Part shown: piece by piece, positions 1 to 11,699 of the stretch
Position numbering within the stretch: the stretch's first letter is position 1
How the letters are laid out: each line of letters begins with the position of its first letter
Source: Phaeosaccion multiseriatum
Taxonomy: Eukaryota; Ochrophyta, other classes
Direction: 5' to 3'
DNA: 64,000 nucleotides
Assembly: GCA_965112735.1 (NCBI GenBank)
Contig: OZ218951.1
Location: 558,001-622,000 of the forward strand
The notes under the pieces: generated by a model
Seen by the model: the letters and a program-made list of their open reading frames with translations, nothing else
Told to the model about the DNA's origin: nothing
Databases searched by the model: none
Position numbers and translations under genes: made by a program

Positions 1-2
1 GC

Positions 3-917
3 CAGGGTGAAAGCAGCAGTAGAGCTTCTTTCCTCCAGAATTCTCTTGGCTGGTCTGTAGCCACAGCGGTGGCCACTGTGGTGGTTTCACCGCCCGAGGC
101 CGGTGCCGTCAGCCCCATGGAGTACTACAGGTGAGCACTTGGCCGTCACCTTTGGAGCTTGCGGCAGCCTTGACTCAGGACATCGAGGAGTCGGGGCTAC
201 CATTCCCTACGCCTTGGAGTCGCATGTGCTACTTACCTGTGTTGCTGTGCCTGTGCCTGTGTGCGCGCGTGCTCACATGTGTGTTGTGCGTGCCCTCCCC
301 TCCACCCCCTTGACATCACGCCATGTACCGCCCCACGTAGAGCTTGGAAGCAAGAGGAGGCAGATGCTCTCTTGGGTGGCGAGCTAGCAGATGCCCTGGG
401 CCGAAAGACGCTGCCCGGAACCATCGCCCTCGTGCCGGTGGCGAAGCTGCGACAGACGCTGGACGTGTTGACTGAGCTCATCGGCGATAGAGGCACGTGG
501 GGCAAGGCGGAGGCAATGCTGGAAGGCGCAGAGTGGAGCCCCAAGGAGATGAAGCGCGCTTTCAATGGCTACTCTGACAACCTCTACATGGCAGAGGGAG
601 ACGGGAGGGCGAACCAGTACCTCGACGGAGGAGCAAGCCCAAGCAACACAGAAACTCTGCAATACCTCCTGCGCAACGAGGCCATCGGTAACGTGGACGC
701 TCTCCGCGCTGAAGTGTCCTACCAGATCAGGCTGGCGGACAAGGGCGGACCAGGGGCGGCTTCAACTGCCGAGGAGAAGGCGGAGCTGGAGGCCGGCCCT
801 GCCACACTCAAAGAGTACTTGGAGGCTGCCAAGACAAACTTTGATGACTATTTGGCCATGGCAGGGGACACGGACAGGGAGCAGGCGATGGCAGTGGCCA
901 AGGGGGCGCAGCGGTGA
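3..917 (+). CDS. Thylakoid-lumen type helical protein, 5' truncated (PsbQ/Psb31-like?)
   Basis: Two exons are visible: 3-130 (open at the window edge) and 341-917; the join restores an Arg codon, giving ..SPMEYYR|AWKQEEADALL... Exon 1 encodes a hydrophobic stretch (WSVATAVATVVV) followed by PPEAGAV, which looks like the thylakoid-transfer part of a lumen-targeting presequence. The mature part, about 195 residues, is predicted helical. It has an I-GDRGTW segment followed by L..AEW and a terminal helix LKEYLEAAKTNFDDYLAM. That layout resembles the four-helix bundles of PsbQ/Psb31-type extrinsic photosystem II proteins. I see no cysteines or catalytic motif. The family assignment is inference from pattern only; lumenal location is better supported than the PSII role. 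The true start lies left of base 1. Confidence 0.5.
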
Positions 918-1895
918 TAGTGAGGAGAGAACACGAGGGGCCGGTAGCAGGTGAAGCTGGAGCTGGAGCTGGAGCTGGGGCCTCACAGGACATCACTGCG
1001 ACACTGGCCACGGTCAGCTTTCGGCTGATGCCCCCGGTGGTGCATGAGCTGCCTATGGGCCGCCGTGCAGCGGATAGGCACAGGAAGTGTGGTGAGGTGT
1101 CATTTGGTCTGCCCGCCCTGCCGGAGGCAATTTGCTGGAGGCAGAAACGCTGCCAACAGGCAGGCATAGGAGTGACGAGAGCAAGCTCTGCATGACGACG
1201 ACGGTGAGGATTTCGCGTGTCGTGCGAGGAGTACACGCACGCACCCACACACGCCATCGCCTGTCTCAAGAGCGTGAAGCGCTATTCCTCGCGCCCTCAT
1301 GCTGGTGCCAAACCACTTGACTGCTTCTGCCGCTCGTCGCCGTGTGCGTGTGCGTGTGAGCATGCGCAGAGCAGAGTTAGCCCCTCCTCGCTCCTCCACG
1401 ACGGCCTGTCCACACCTGTCCCCCCACCGCACGTGTGCTGTACCTTGAGCCGGGTGTGGGCGGATGAAGAGATGCAGACTCCCTGCCGGCTCCAGGCCGC
1501 CCCTTGCTTTGCGATGGTTGGAATACAAAGATATGTACCATACATACGTACATATATATGTACACACATGCATACATACATACATGCACACATACATACA
1601 TACATAGATACAAAAAAAAGTAGTTACAGAGAATGGACTGTGAATAGACCGTGGTGGGATCTTGGAGCGAACATCTCTCTCTCGCTTGATTCAAATAGGT
1701 ACAAGAAGTTGCCATTCCGTGTACAGTTGTAGCTGGACTCCATCTGTCCGCGCCATCGTAGGCAAGGGCCACGTATCTCGTCACAAAAACAAAACACACA
1801 TGGAGACAGACACGCTTCCCCAGGAGCTGCCTCCAAGGAGTGTGCTCGAAGGAAGGTTGCTCGTGTCTCCTCTCTCAAGTTGGCGGAGCGACGTG
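918..1895. other. Convergent 3' intergenic region with CATA microsatellite
   Basis: This stretch lies between the stops of two convergent genes. It contains a short GGAGCT repeat (about 957-978) and a CATA/ACAT tandem repeat at about 1534-1612, ending in an A-rich run. No exon with matching splice phase was found; presumably both 3' UTRs lie here. Confidence 0.5.
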
Positions 1896-4800
1896 TCACC
1901 GCTTCTCCTTCCCGTTGGCGCCTCCCTGTCTGCCCCTCTTCCTCCCCACCACCGCTGCCGCTGCCCCCGGCGACGCCTCGCCCCCCCCATCTTCGTCCTT
2001 TCCTTCCCCCTCAGCGTCGTCCTCCCCCCCCTCCTCCTTCCCATCCTCCCCCTCCCCCTCCAGGTCAAATACAGGCGAATCGGCCCCCAGCCCCAGCCCG
2101 AGGCCCACCCACGCAGGCACCACTCTCTTCTTGCCATGTACGGGCGTGCGTTTCCGAGGTGATGCGGTGGCAAGCTTCTCTCTCCTCAGTGCGGCGGCCG
2201 CAGCAGCGGCTGCCGCTGCGGTGACTGCTGCCTCTGCGCCCCCTTTCTTCTTGGCAGCGGCAGCGGCGGCGGTAGCAGCAACAGCAGCAGCAGAGGCAGC
2301 AGCAGCCTTCGCCTTTACCTTCTTCGCCTTTGCTCTGCTTTCTTTTGATAGCTCTCCATCCTCATCTTCCTCTTCTTCCTCCTCCTCCTCCTCCTCCTCC
2401 TCCTCCTCCTCCTCCTCCTCCTCCTCCTCCGCAAAGAAGCTAGAGTACTTGCCGGCCGTAGTAGCTGAGGCCCTGCTGCTTCTCCTCGACGACGCTCCTG
2501 GCGTTGTCGCCCCCCCCTCTCCGCTGTCTGCCCCAGCTCCACCGTCGCTTTCGTCATCCTCGCTACTCGAGGCGTCTGAGTCCCATCGCTGGGCACTCTT
2601 CTTCTTCTCCTTTGCCGCTGCAGACGATGATGCCCCTCCTCTCTGGGCCGAGGCCTTGCCTTTTCCCTTCGCGGCTGTACTTGCACTGGAACCTCCCGGG
2701 GTCTTGGGTGACTTCGCCGCTGCTTGCTTCCCCTTCTTCTGCTTCTTGTGCTCCTTCCTGCCATCGTCGTCACTCCCACCACTGTCCTCGCCACCTTCCT
2801 CCTCGCCTTGGTCGTCATCATCATCGTCGTTATCGTCATCGTCATAATCATCCTCCTCCTCGCTATCATCGTCCTCGTCCCACTCATTTGCAGCTTTGGA
2901 TGATCTCTTGCCGCCACCCTTCTTCCCCCCTCCCCTCGAAAGCTTACTCCTGCTGCTGCCCTTCCTGCTGCTGCCACGGCGACACGAAGGGAGACGGACG
3001 GAGAGCATCGGCCGAGGTGTGAGTCTAAAAGACAAGAGATCGGATTTGATGAAGTGGAGGACAACGGCCGTGACGCGCTCTGAGAAACTGAGAGAAGCAG
3101 CAACCACCCGCCTTATGTATCACCAACCGGCATAGAGACATGCATCGCTGTACATAGAGACATGATGCCACTCACCCACTGCCGCGCTCCTTGACCTCTG
3201 GCAAGGGCTCCCAGTGGGCCTCATCCTTGAGCAGCCGAGCGGCGTCCCCGCCTCCAAAGTGGTACGTGTACTTGTCGCCCTCGTCTTCACCGCCGGACTC
3301 GCTCCCCTCCCCGCCCCCCGGCGATTCCAGCAGCAGCCCCTGCTCAGACGAGAGAAGACAATCGAGGCGGCCGGAAGGGAGGCGGTGCGTGGGCTATCGA
3401 GCGAGCGAGGGAGAGAGGGAGATATGGGGTCGCAGGGGAAAGGAGAGCCCCCAAGCTCACACGAGTCTCGAACGCGGCGCACGCAGTGCACTAGTGGAAA
3501 TCGAGCACTCTCCCCTCGCCATGGCCATGTCAAGAGAAGTCGAGTGTGCAGTGGACTCTCTCAAGCACCAAAATCATCGGCAGACTGCGGCCAATGCCTA
3601 TACACAGATCTTACGTACGCACCTCTGGAAAGGGCAGCGGCTTCTCCTCGGGATTAAACTCTGCCTGCCCTATCCACGCCGCCTCGTTGAGCACGAGCAG
3701 CGAATCGAACACGTCCTTGCACGCCAAGTGCCCCAGCTGGAAGGAGGGACACAGCAGGGGCAGCAGCAGCGGTACCAGCAGCAGCAGCAGCAGCAGCAGC
3801 AGGAGGAGGAGGAGGAGGAGGAGGAGGAGGAGGAGGAGGAGGAGGAGGAGGAGGGGGAGGTGAGATTGACAACGGCCTAGGTTCGCAAAGGACAGCTCGG
3901 GTGTAGCCTATAGACTCTCTCTCCCTGCGTGCGTGTCCTAAAACCATCGAAAAGACACGCTGCCGCATGTGTAAATTGGCTCCTTTGACATGGCCACCTA
4001 CCTTGGGGTCTGCGGTGAGGTGAAGGTACCTCCCCAGGGGATGCACCAACTGCCCTCGGAGGCGGAGGCGGCCCTGTATGGGCTCTGTAAAGTCCAGGTA
4101 GAGGGACGGACAAGCCGTGTCTGCGCCTTTCACTATACCCACCTGGCGGGTCGAGCAAGGAGCAAGGCAGGGGACGTCGGCTAAATTGAAAGCGATCTCG
4201 ATCGGTATCGGTGGGCAGCAGCCAAAAGACCAGACATTTGCCTCTCACTCATACTTGGCATCCGATGCGGGTAGGACGATACACTCTCTCACCTTGCCTC
4301 CTTTGGCAAAGCCAACGGACCCCGGCAGTACGACGAGGTAGCGGCCTTTCACTCTGCGACTCGCCGCAGACTTCTTCACAATGTCCATCCCTGAGGCTGT
4401 CTGCAGAAGCTGGGAGGGGGCCATGGCCGAGAGAGGATGGTGCCTTGCTTGGCCCTTGCTCTCTCCTCCTCGTCCTTCTCCTCCTGTGGCTGTCGATGCG
4501 TTGTCATCGTCATCAAGTAGCACTACGGCCTCGTCCTCTTTTACTTTGCCTTTGCCTTTGGCGGCCACTCCGTCGCCCTTCTTGGCCTTCTTCTTCGCCT
4601 GCCCTTGTTCCTGCATCTCCTTGCTCCCTTTCTCCCCCCCCCCCGACAAGCCTTTGCAGAAGAGCACGGAGAGACACGAAGAGGAGCCGTGGATAGGTGC
4701 TGCTTCATCGAACAAATGGTCCCCCAGCTTTTCATCTTCTCCTACTTTAGCCGGCTCCTCCTCCTCCCCGTCGTCGTTGCTGCTGATACTGACGCTGCGT

Positions 4801-5168
4801 CGCCTCTTTCTGCCGCTCTTGCCGCCCTCCTGTCGAGCAAGCTCCACGTCCTCGTCCTCTTCGTCGCTATTGTCTTCCTCCTCCGAGTCGCCCCCCTGCT
4901 TACCCTTCGCCTTCGTCTTACCGGAAGCCTTACCACCACCTCTTCCACCACGACCAGCAGTGGGTGATTTCGCCTGCTTTCCTTTCAGCGTCCGGTGGCT
5001 TATGCTCTTCTTCTCCTCTCCCCTCGCATCTCCTCCCTCCTCCCTTCCCCTCTTGGCCTTCGCCGGTGCGTTCTTCTTTCTTTCTGCCCTCTCTCCTCCC
5101 CCAGATTTCTTCGCAGTCGGCTTCTTCCCGCCTTTGGCCTCGCCTCGCCCTTTCTTCTCCTTCCCCAT
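1896..5168 (-). CDS. RHL1: RHL1/HYP7-like DNA topoisomerase VI complex subunit
   Basis: Five exons on the minus strand: 5168-4293, 4142-4002, 3736-3623, 3339-3176 and 2970-1896, all phase-consistent, giving about 789 residues. The central core, spread over exons 1-4, follows plant RHL1 closely: GRYLVVLPGSVGFAKGGK, then PSLYLDF, a GQLVHPLGRYLHL strand, CKDVFDSLLVLNEAAWIG, and NPEEKPLPFPE. In plants RHL1 is a nuclear DNA-binding accessory of topoisomerase VI needed for endoreduplication; the same role here is inferred. The core is flanked by a Lys/Arg/Glu-rich N-terminus of about 270 residues and an acidic and Ala-rich C-terminus with a poly-Glu tract encoded by a CTC repeat. Arabidopsis RHL1 is about 355 residues, so this copy is more than twice as long. 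The ATG at 5168 begins MGKEKKGRG and leaves a short divergent promoter to the next gene. Confidence 0.85.
2372..2431. repeat. CTC trinucleotide repeat coding for poly-Glu in RHL1-like gene
   Basis: Nearly pure TCC/CTC repeat read on the minus strand as GAG codons, giving a run of about 20 glutamates in the last exon. Expansion or contraction would stay in frame. Confidence 0.9.
3775..3855. repeat. Compound CAG/GAG microsatellite in an RHL1-like intron
   Basis: CAG repeats pass directly into GAG repeats. The tract lies inside the intron between exons 2 and 3 (3737-4001), close to the exon 3 acceptor at 3736, so on the minus strand it forms a CTC/CTG-rich polypyrimidine region. Confidence 0.9.
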
Positions 5169-5514
5169 CCTCCTTCCCTTTTGGTGAGGAGGCTCACAGA
5201 GATTCGAGATTCACGATGCTGAGGGTGGTTGCCTAATAGTAATACTTTTTCCGCGAGACTCCCCCCTCGCCCCAGTTGTGCCACCTTCGCTCCGTCGACG
5301 CTCTCGACTCCCAAACGTAGCGCCAGACCAGAAGCGGTGACAAAGGATGTGAGCGAAGATTTTGCAGCGGGGGAGAAGACGAAGAGCATCAGAGGAACCA
5401 AAACCCTTGTTCCGCCGGAGGGGACTGGGAAGCCTTTGGACGCTAGCAGCTACTCCTACGCCTTTGGGCTTTTCTCCCTGCCGACTTCCTGTCTTAGCTG
5501 GCTTCCCCATACCC
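5169..5514. promoter_or_regulatory. Divergent promoter region between RHL1-like gene and polyproline protein gene
   Basis: About 350 bp separate the minus-strand ATG at 5168 from the first in-frame plus-strand ATG at 5515. No TATA-like element is obvious. A possible 3' splice site (GTCTTAG) ends at 5497, so an upstream 5' exon of the plus gene may lie here. Confidence 0.4.
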
Positions 5515-8500
5515 ATGCCTCCTCTCCCTCCACCACCACCACCACCACCACCACCACCACCACCGCCTCTGGTGGGCACACCAATCCCTCCTCCTCCCTC
5601 TCTCCCTCTCTGCTCGACGTCTTCTTCTCTCCCGGATCCCAGCTCTCAAGCACTTTCTGCCCAACCTGTAGAAGTGTCTGCCCCTCCTCCCCCTCCCCCT
5701 CCGCCTCTTCCTCCTCCTATTCTTCGACCTCCCTCTTCTGATGCTGCGGGAAAACTCACAGCGCCGTCATCATCATCCAGCAATCCTTTCCAGCAGTCGC
5801 TGGGCTCGGCAAGGCTGAGGAAGAGAGGGCCCAGTGGTAAGAGTAGTGCGCGTTGGGTAGCCCTCTCGAAATAGCAGCATGTCTCCAAAAACTCCATCGC
5901 TACTTCCCCCCCCCCCTCACTCACTTACTCACACTACACATCAACCACTCCCTCTCTCACTCACTCACTCTCTCACGCACTTACTCACTCACTCACGCAC
6001 TCATCCACACTACATCAATCACCCACCCACTCAGTCACTTACTCACTCACTCACTCACGCACTCACTCACACTACATCAACCACCCACTCCCTCACTCAC
6101 CACTCAGACCTGAGCGATGTGGAGGTGCCTGCAGTGGTCGCCCTTCAAAGCATGGGCATTCACGCGGCGCAGAGGGCAGTGGACGGGCTACGCAGGCACA
6201 TGCTCACCGACAAAGACCAGGTAGGAGGACGGGAGGGGCAGTGGGCAGGAGGACAGGAGGGACAGCAAGGCTGCATTCGAAGGCACTCTCCCGCCCCCCC
6301 GCGCCCCTACCCCTCCCACGCCAGGCTATCTTTGCCCTTATGTGGTCCCCATGTGCTTCTACCCCTGGGCCTCGACACTCTGTGGAGGCACATCTGAAGC
6401 TTCTATTTACCTCTTCTCTCGCTCCTCCCCCCCCTTGCGCTCACCTGCAGAGGCTGTACAACATCCCCACGGATCTCGGTGTGCGAGTCGATATGAATGA
6501 GCGGATGTGGCTGCTCATGTTGTGCGGCCTGAATAGAGGCACAAGGCTCTCCTCTTCGCAGGTGACTGGTTGAGTACGTGCGTGCGTGCGTGAGTGAGTG
6601 ATTGGGTGTGTATATGCGTGAGTGCTTGCGTGCGTGCGTGAGTGGGTGGATGCGTCAGAGTTTCGATCATGCCCCCAAAGCCGCATATACCAAGCATGCA
6701 TGTGCTCTTGCTCAATTGTCATCCACCCCTCTCCAACGAATGACTCTGCGCATGTCTGAACGGCCCTGTCCTGCAGCTGAAGCTCTGCTGGGTGACGAGC
6801 TCTTCTCTGAAGGCCATGTACGGTGTCATGGAAACCCTCTTCAAGGCCATGTCTCCGGCGCAGCTCAAGCTCAAACCAGACCAACAAACAGGTCAGTACG
6901 TCGCGCCAACCTCAGGCACTACTCTAGGTACATAGACAGGCATTAAGACATGGAGTACCTCAGGCTGTCAAGTAGCTTCCTCCTTGCCTCTTTTTCTCTC
7001 TCTTTCCCTTCCATCCATCTCCCTCAATGCTCTCTCTCCCGCTCCCTCTCTCTGCCCCACTTTCCCTCTGTCTCTCTCTCCCTCCCTCCGTCTCATTCTT
7101 TCTCTTGGACGTTGCCGTTCGATGGCGACTGATCCTCCTCCCCGCACCGCACCCCGAACTCACAGGCCAGTGGGCGGAGGACGTCCCTCCTGAGGTCCTG
7201 GACTACTTCACCGCCGTAGAGTGAGTGACGCACGCCCCACCCTTACCTCTTGGGTGTTGTCCCCTTTCGGATGCACGTACTTCAATTGTTGAAGCGCCCA
7301 CTGAGCTTATCCCTCTGTCTTTCGCTCCGTCCCTCTCTCTCCTCCTCTCCTCTCTCTCTCTTTCCGTCCTCTCTCTCTCTCACCTCTCTCTCTCTTCTCT
7401 CTATATATGTGTGCGTGTGCGTGTGCGTGTCGCCTCTTGCAGGGCGTGGCTGCATCTCTACAGAACGGCGCTGGGCTTCGTCGCGAGGAAGAAGAAAGAG
7501 GTGCAGAAGCTGTTTGCAGGTACCCGTACTCGTGCTCTTGCCTTGTCTTGCCTTGTCTTGACATCTTGAGAGAAAAATTCTTGCTGAATGAACTCCCCTC
7601 TCTCTCCCACACGCACACTCACAAGTACAATTTCACACCCTCGCTCTCCCGTGTGACGCGTGCGAAATATGAATACGGGTGTCTTCTAATTTAGCTTCTG
7701 AAGCGGAAGGGGCAGATCAGACTGGCGAAGGAGCGAGAAGCGACAGAGACGATGGGGTAGAGGACGGGGGGGGGGGGGGAGGGGGGGGCGGGGGCGGAGG
7801 AGGAGGAGCTGAGGGCGAGTGGCCCCACTCGACGGCAGCAAATGAGGTGAGGGCAGGAGTGGCATCGGGCTGGACATCGCTGGGCATACGCAGCTCCCTC
7901 ATGCACCAGTAGTGCTCAGTCTCCGGACAGGCGACGCTTTCCCCCTTCCCTCTCCGTCGTTTCTCTTTCACCGACGTGACGCTCACACATACAATCACGC
8001 ACGCACGCACGCACCGCCCCCCGCCCCTTGCGGAACTCATTCAGCTGCCCACGTGGCTGCGGATTCTCAGTGAGCGCTATCGCAGCGAAGGCAAGAGCTT
8101 CGACCCCGGGGTGGGAGAGCTCTGTGGGCCGCTAAAGGAAGGTAAGTCGACGTGGTGGGTCTACAGCATACGTCATTTGTGACCCCCCGCTGCCCCCACC
8201 CCCACTCACGCGATTGAATTATCATATTGCGTCGTCTGCCCACCTTCTTCTCCTGTCTTGGCCCCGGATGGTGGGGGCCGCAGCGGCGGCGGCGGCAGCG
8301 CTACCTGGGCAGGAGGGAGACACGTTCAGCATAGTGGATGACGTCGCAAGGTTCGCAACCTTTGTGACTGCGCTGCTGCTGGAGAAGGTAGGTGGGAAGG
8401 AGAAGGGGGAGGGGGGGGGGGCAGGGGCTCAAGGAGGAGGTCGCGTGGGCATCACTCGTGTCCAAGAAGAAGGGGATGGAGAACTCTGATCTGCTCTCTG

Positions 8501-8835
8501 CTCGTAAGGCTATTTCTACACCTTCACTGTTCGCCTAAGGGAGAGATCTCGCGAGCTTCCCGCCCCAGCCTCCCTTCACCCCCCCCGCCGCTGGCCTGCT
8601 TCTGACGCTGCCTCACTCCGCTCCTCTGTCTGCTTGTGTTGCTGCTCCTGCGGCTCCTCCTTGCTGGCTTTGTCTCGCAGATCCCCTCCACCGCGAAAGA
8701 GAAGCTCGCGGTGGAGGAGTTGGTGATGGCGAGTGGCGACGGCTCGGGGCTCGGGGACGATGGTGTGCGATGGAAGCATATGGACGGTGTGTGGGCCGGA
8801 GCGGGAGGACCACGGCTGGGGCTGGATAGCATCAA

Positions 8836-8866
<31 letters not shown>

Positions 8867-9750
8867 GGCAGTGGTAGCGGCAGGGCTTGGGAAGAGCGCG
8901 GTGCAGATGGAAGCAGAGGAAGAGAAGGGGGGGAGGAGGTTGGGTGGGAACAAGTTGGGGTGCGGACAAGCGTGCGACCGCGCAGCTACTGGGCCAATAG
9001 GCTGTGGCAGTTCCTTCGGAAGATGAAGGAGCTCAAAGGTAGGTGGGATGATGTCGGGCTAATAGGGTGGGGTAGGGAGGATGATAGCATCTCTGTGGAA
9101 GGCGGTATGCACCAAGCCTCCGTGTACGTTCGTGGAGAAGCGTCGTGGTGGCAGATCCCGTGATGTGGCCAATCGGAACTTCCCCTCACTTTCCCGGCCC
9201 GTCCGTCCGTCTCCGTCTCCGTCTCTTTTCGACATGCTCTCGCTCCCTCCCACCACGATGATGCCACCCTGCCCTGCCCTGCCTTGCCCTACCCTTCCCG
9301 TCAACACGCAATCCTCACAAAACGGAAACAATGTGGGTGCACGCTGTACGCTGTAACCTCATGCGCCATTCCACCCGTGCTGACCACCACCACTGGCCAG
9401 GTTCCAAGGGGCGAGGCGACGCAGCCCTGATGGAGCTGTACACACGCTGCCGCTCGCCGCTCTCGCCCCCCCGCCGTGTGGGCCGCAAGGGCAACAAGGC
9501 CAACAAGGCTCGTCTCAACGGACTGCCCGCCGCTGCCCCCTCTCTGTCCTCTCACTCGTTCTCACTGTCGCCGACGGCCCAGTCCAGCACCAGAAAGGAA
9601 GGAGCAGGGGTAGGAGGAGGAGGAGGAGGAGGAGGGGGAGGAGGAGCAGGGGGCGCTGCCGTCGTGAGAGTGCACGAGGAGGGCGCCTCCGTTGGTGCTG
9701 CTGTTGAGGACGACGAGGCGTTCTTCGACATGCCTGGAGTGGCGGTGTGA
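5515..9750 (+). CDS. Conserved-looking protein of unknown function with polyproline N-terminus
   Basis: Eleven phase-consistent exons: 5515-5836, 6108-6220, 6451-6561, 6777-6891, 7166-7220, 7443-7519, 7695-7846, 8045-8141, 8284-8387, 8681-9038 and 9401-9750, about 617 residues if the ATG at 5515 is the start. Residues 1-70 contain a run of 14 prolines and a second PPPPPPPP block, FH1-like in composition, but no formin FH2 domain follows. The middle is helical and ordered (IPTDLGVRVDMNERMWLLML; VLDYFTAVEAWLHLYRTALG; FVARKKKEVQKLF). Glycine and serine low-complexity tracts interrupt exons 7, 10 and 11. It ends FFDMPGVAV. I do not recognise the family. The N-terminus is uncertain because a splice acceptor lies just upstream of the chosen ATG; the exon chain itself is well supported by phase and splice consensus. 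Confidence 0.72.
5925..6106 (+). repeat. ACTC tetranucleotide repeat filling an intron
   Basis: Degenerate ACTC/CACT tandem repeats interspersed with three copies of an ACACTACATCAA segment occupy most of intron 1 (5837-6107) of the polyproline-protein gene and end right at its 3' splice site. Confidence 0.9.
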
Positions 9751-10377
9751 GGTTTTACTTCTTGTTCAGCTTGAGGTGGCGTAACGTGAAGGCTGCCGCC
9801 CAGCTTCAAGCGACGAAAGCCCCAAAGGTAACGGCAGAGGAGAGGCGCCAGAGGGACAGAGGAGAAGCAGCCAAACTCGCTGCATTTGTCCCTAAGAGCG
9901 AGGCAGAGGCTGTGCGAGTCGAGGAGGGGCGGCGGAGCGACGGGAGGTGTAGGCCAGCGAGCCGTCTCGCAGAGTGAGGCAAGCGGTACAGACGGCTAAA
10001 AGCTGTCAGCTTTGCTCAGATTGTGAATGGAGTTTTCTTTGGGTCAAGAACGTCAAGAGGGGCAGCAGCAGCACCAGCGGCAGCTGCTTCGCGCTCTGCC
10101 CTCCTCATTCCTAGCATAGTGTGATTGCAACGATCCTCTCTAGCTCCACGACGCAACCTTCCCCACACCTGGCTGGTGTCTGTCGAGCCCATCAGCATCG
10201 TCCCGTGCTTTGTCTAAGGACGCGTCCTCCGGAATCTCTTGGACAGCTTCACCACACGGAGCGCCTTCTATCTTTGCGTGCACGAATAGAGCGTGCTGGC
10301 TCGGTGGATAGACCGTTTGCTACTCATTCACGACTCATTCACTCACTCACTCTCTCACTTACTCACTAACTAAATCA

Positions 10378-10446
10378 CTCGCTCCCTCCCTCCCTCCCTT
10401 CCTCCCTCCCTCCCTCCCTCCCTTCCTCCCTCCCTCCCTCCCTCCC
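10378..10446 (+). repeat. CCCT/CCTT microsatellite
   Basis: Tandem CTCC units with occasional TTCC variants over about 70 bp in intergenic DNA; one of many such strand-biased pyrimidine repeats in the window. Confidence 0.9.
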
Positions 10447-10800
10447 TCACGCACACACACTGAACCAAGAGGAACCCCAGGGCAGGCCCCAGGGGATGGT
10501 GGGGGTTATGCACGAGCAAAAGGGCGCTTCGTTCAGGTATAGCAACTGCGGCGGCGTGCAGCGTTGGGAGTAGGCCACTCGCTCATGCCACATCGGAAAC
10601 CCGATGCACAGTTTACAGTTTCCCAAAGAAAGAAAGAAGAGAAAGGCGAAGTTATGACCCGTACACGTGCCACCGTCGGTACTAGAAGGAGCAGCAGCGG
10701 TGGCAGGGACAACAAGCCAGGCGTCGGTGTCGAACAGCGCCGGTACAGCCCCCTTTCTGCTGGGAGAGAGGAGTGAATGGCAGCCAAGAACAAGAGTTGG

Positions 10801-10900
10801 CCACCTCAACATCTGCTTGCCCAAGCACCTGGGCGGCAAGGAGGACATGCAAGTGCACGTGATCGGAGACTTCATGGACAACATGGCTGGTCATCTCTGA
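10801..10900 (+). other. Coding-like fragment of unknown origin
   Basis: One reading frame gives HLNICLPKHLGGKEDMQV followed by HVIGDFMDNMAGHL and a stop at about 10898-10900. Composition is protein-like and unlike the surrounding low-complexity DNA, but I could not connect it by phase to a neighbouring gene. It may be a terminal exon of an unplaced transcript or a gene remnant. Confidence 0.25.
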
Positions 10901-10949
10901 CACCGTGCTGAGGGCCGTGCCCAGAAGGACATCGGCTCGTCCCCGCAGG

Positions 10950-11200
10950 GCTTCTCGGGCTCCGCCGGGCTTTTGGGCGGTCCATAGCCCCCTCCAGGCT
11001 TCGGGCTTCTGGCCGCCGGCCAGCGCGGGCTTCTGCGCCGCCGGCCAGCGGTCTGGGCTTCAGGCTTCTCAGGGGGGCTCAGGGGGGGGGGGGGGAGAGA
11101 GATTATGCTGGCTTCTGGCCGCAGGCCAGCCCCGGGCTTCTTGCTTTCGGCCGCAGGCCGCCTCAGCCAGGCTTCTGCTTATCGGGGGGGCAGAGAAGCC
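10950..11200. repeat. Cluster of GC-rich palindromic repeats
   Basis: Several copies of a GGGCTTCTGGCC-type unit occur, each next to a self-complementary core such as CTGGCCGCCGGCCAG or CTGGCCGCAGGCCAG. The cores can fold as 6-7 bp hairpins. A G-run (about 11083-11095) divides the cluster. Confidence 0.75.
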
Positions 11201-11699
11201 CTGCGGGGAGCCGAAAGGACACAAGCAAGAGTATTCCCACCGGCCGGTCAGCGAGGAGAGCCTGGCTGCGTTCTACTTCTCTCACATCAGGAGTCTTCCC
11301 TGCCTCATGAACAGCCACAGGAGTGAATGAAGCAAGTGAGGGAGAGAGGGAGGGAGAGAGAGAGAGTGAGTATATGTTGTTGACATACTACTTGAAGTAC
11401 ATTGTATTCCCGCCTTTTTACCCCCGCCTAGCCTAACTCCTCTTCATTTTTGCGCAATTTCTACCGCAATGCTTTACTTCGGTCTACTTTTCTAACTTCT
11501 CACCATCTCGTTTTCTTCTCTTTTCCCATTCACTATCCCTTCCTCTCCTCCTCCTGGCCCTCTGCTTGCTGGCAACAGCGCTCCTGACTACCCGAGCGAC
11601 TGCTTCCCCCCCTCCTCCTCCTCAGCCACCCCCCTCCTCTGCTGATTCTCCTGCAACTTTGGCCGCAACAACTGCAACAACAATCCCGTCGCCAGAGCT

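Larger units (their letters stand above)
9751..11699. other. Intergenic region with CT-rich repeats and palindromic GC clusters
   Basis: About 1.9 kb with no convincing full gene. It contains a CCCT/CCTT repeat at 10378-10446 and a coding-looking fragment near 10800-10900. A cluster of GC-rich palindromes lies at 10950-11200, and GAGA repeats at about 11335-11365. From about 11370 to 11570 it is AT-richer and pyrimidine-rich, which probably includes the promoter of the next gene. Confidence 0.5.

Noticed and set aside
1896-2847. Long plus-strand frame rich in Ser and Pro opposite the RHL1-like exon
   Set aside because: It is the antisense shadow of a GC-rich repeat-containing exon; no splice-consistent partner and biased composition only.
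5515-5750. Formin, because of the polyproline FH1-like segment
   Set aside because: Downstream exons show no FH2 domain.
5925-6106. CRISPR-like or structured repeat array
   Set aside because: It is a simple ACTC tetranucleotide microsatellite with no unique spacers, in a eukaryotic intron.
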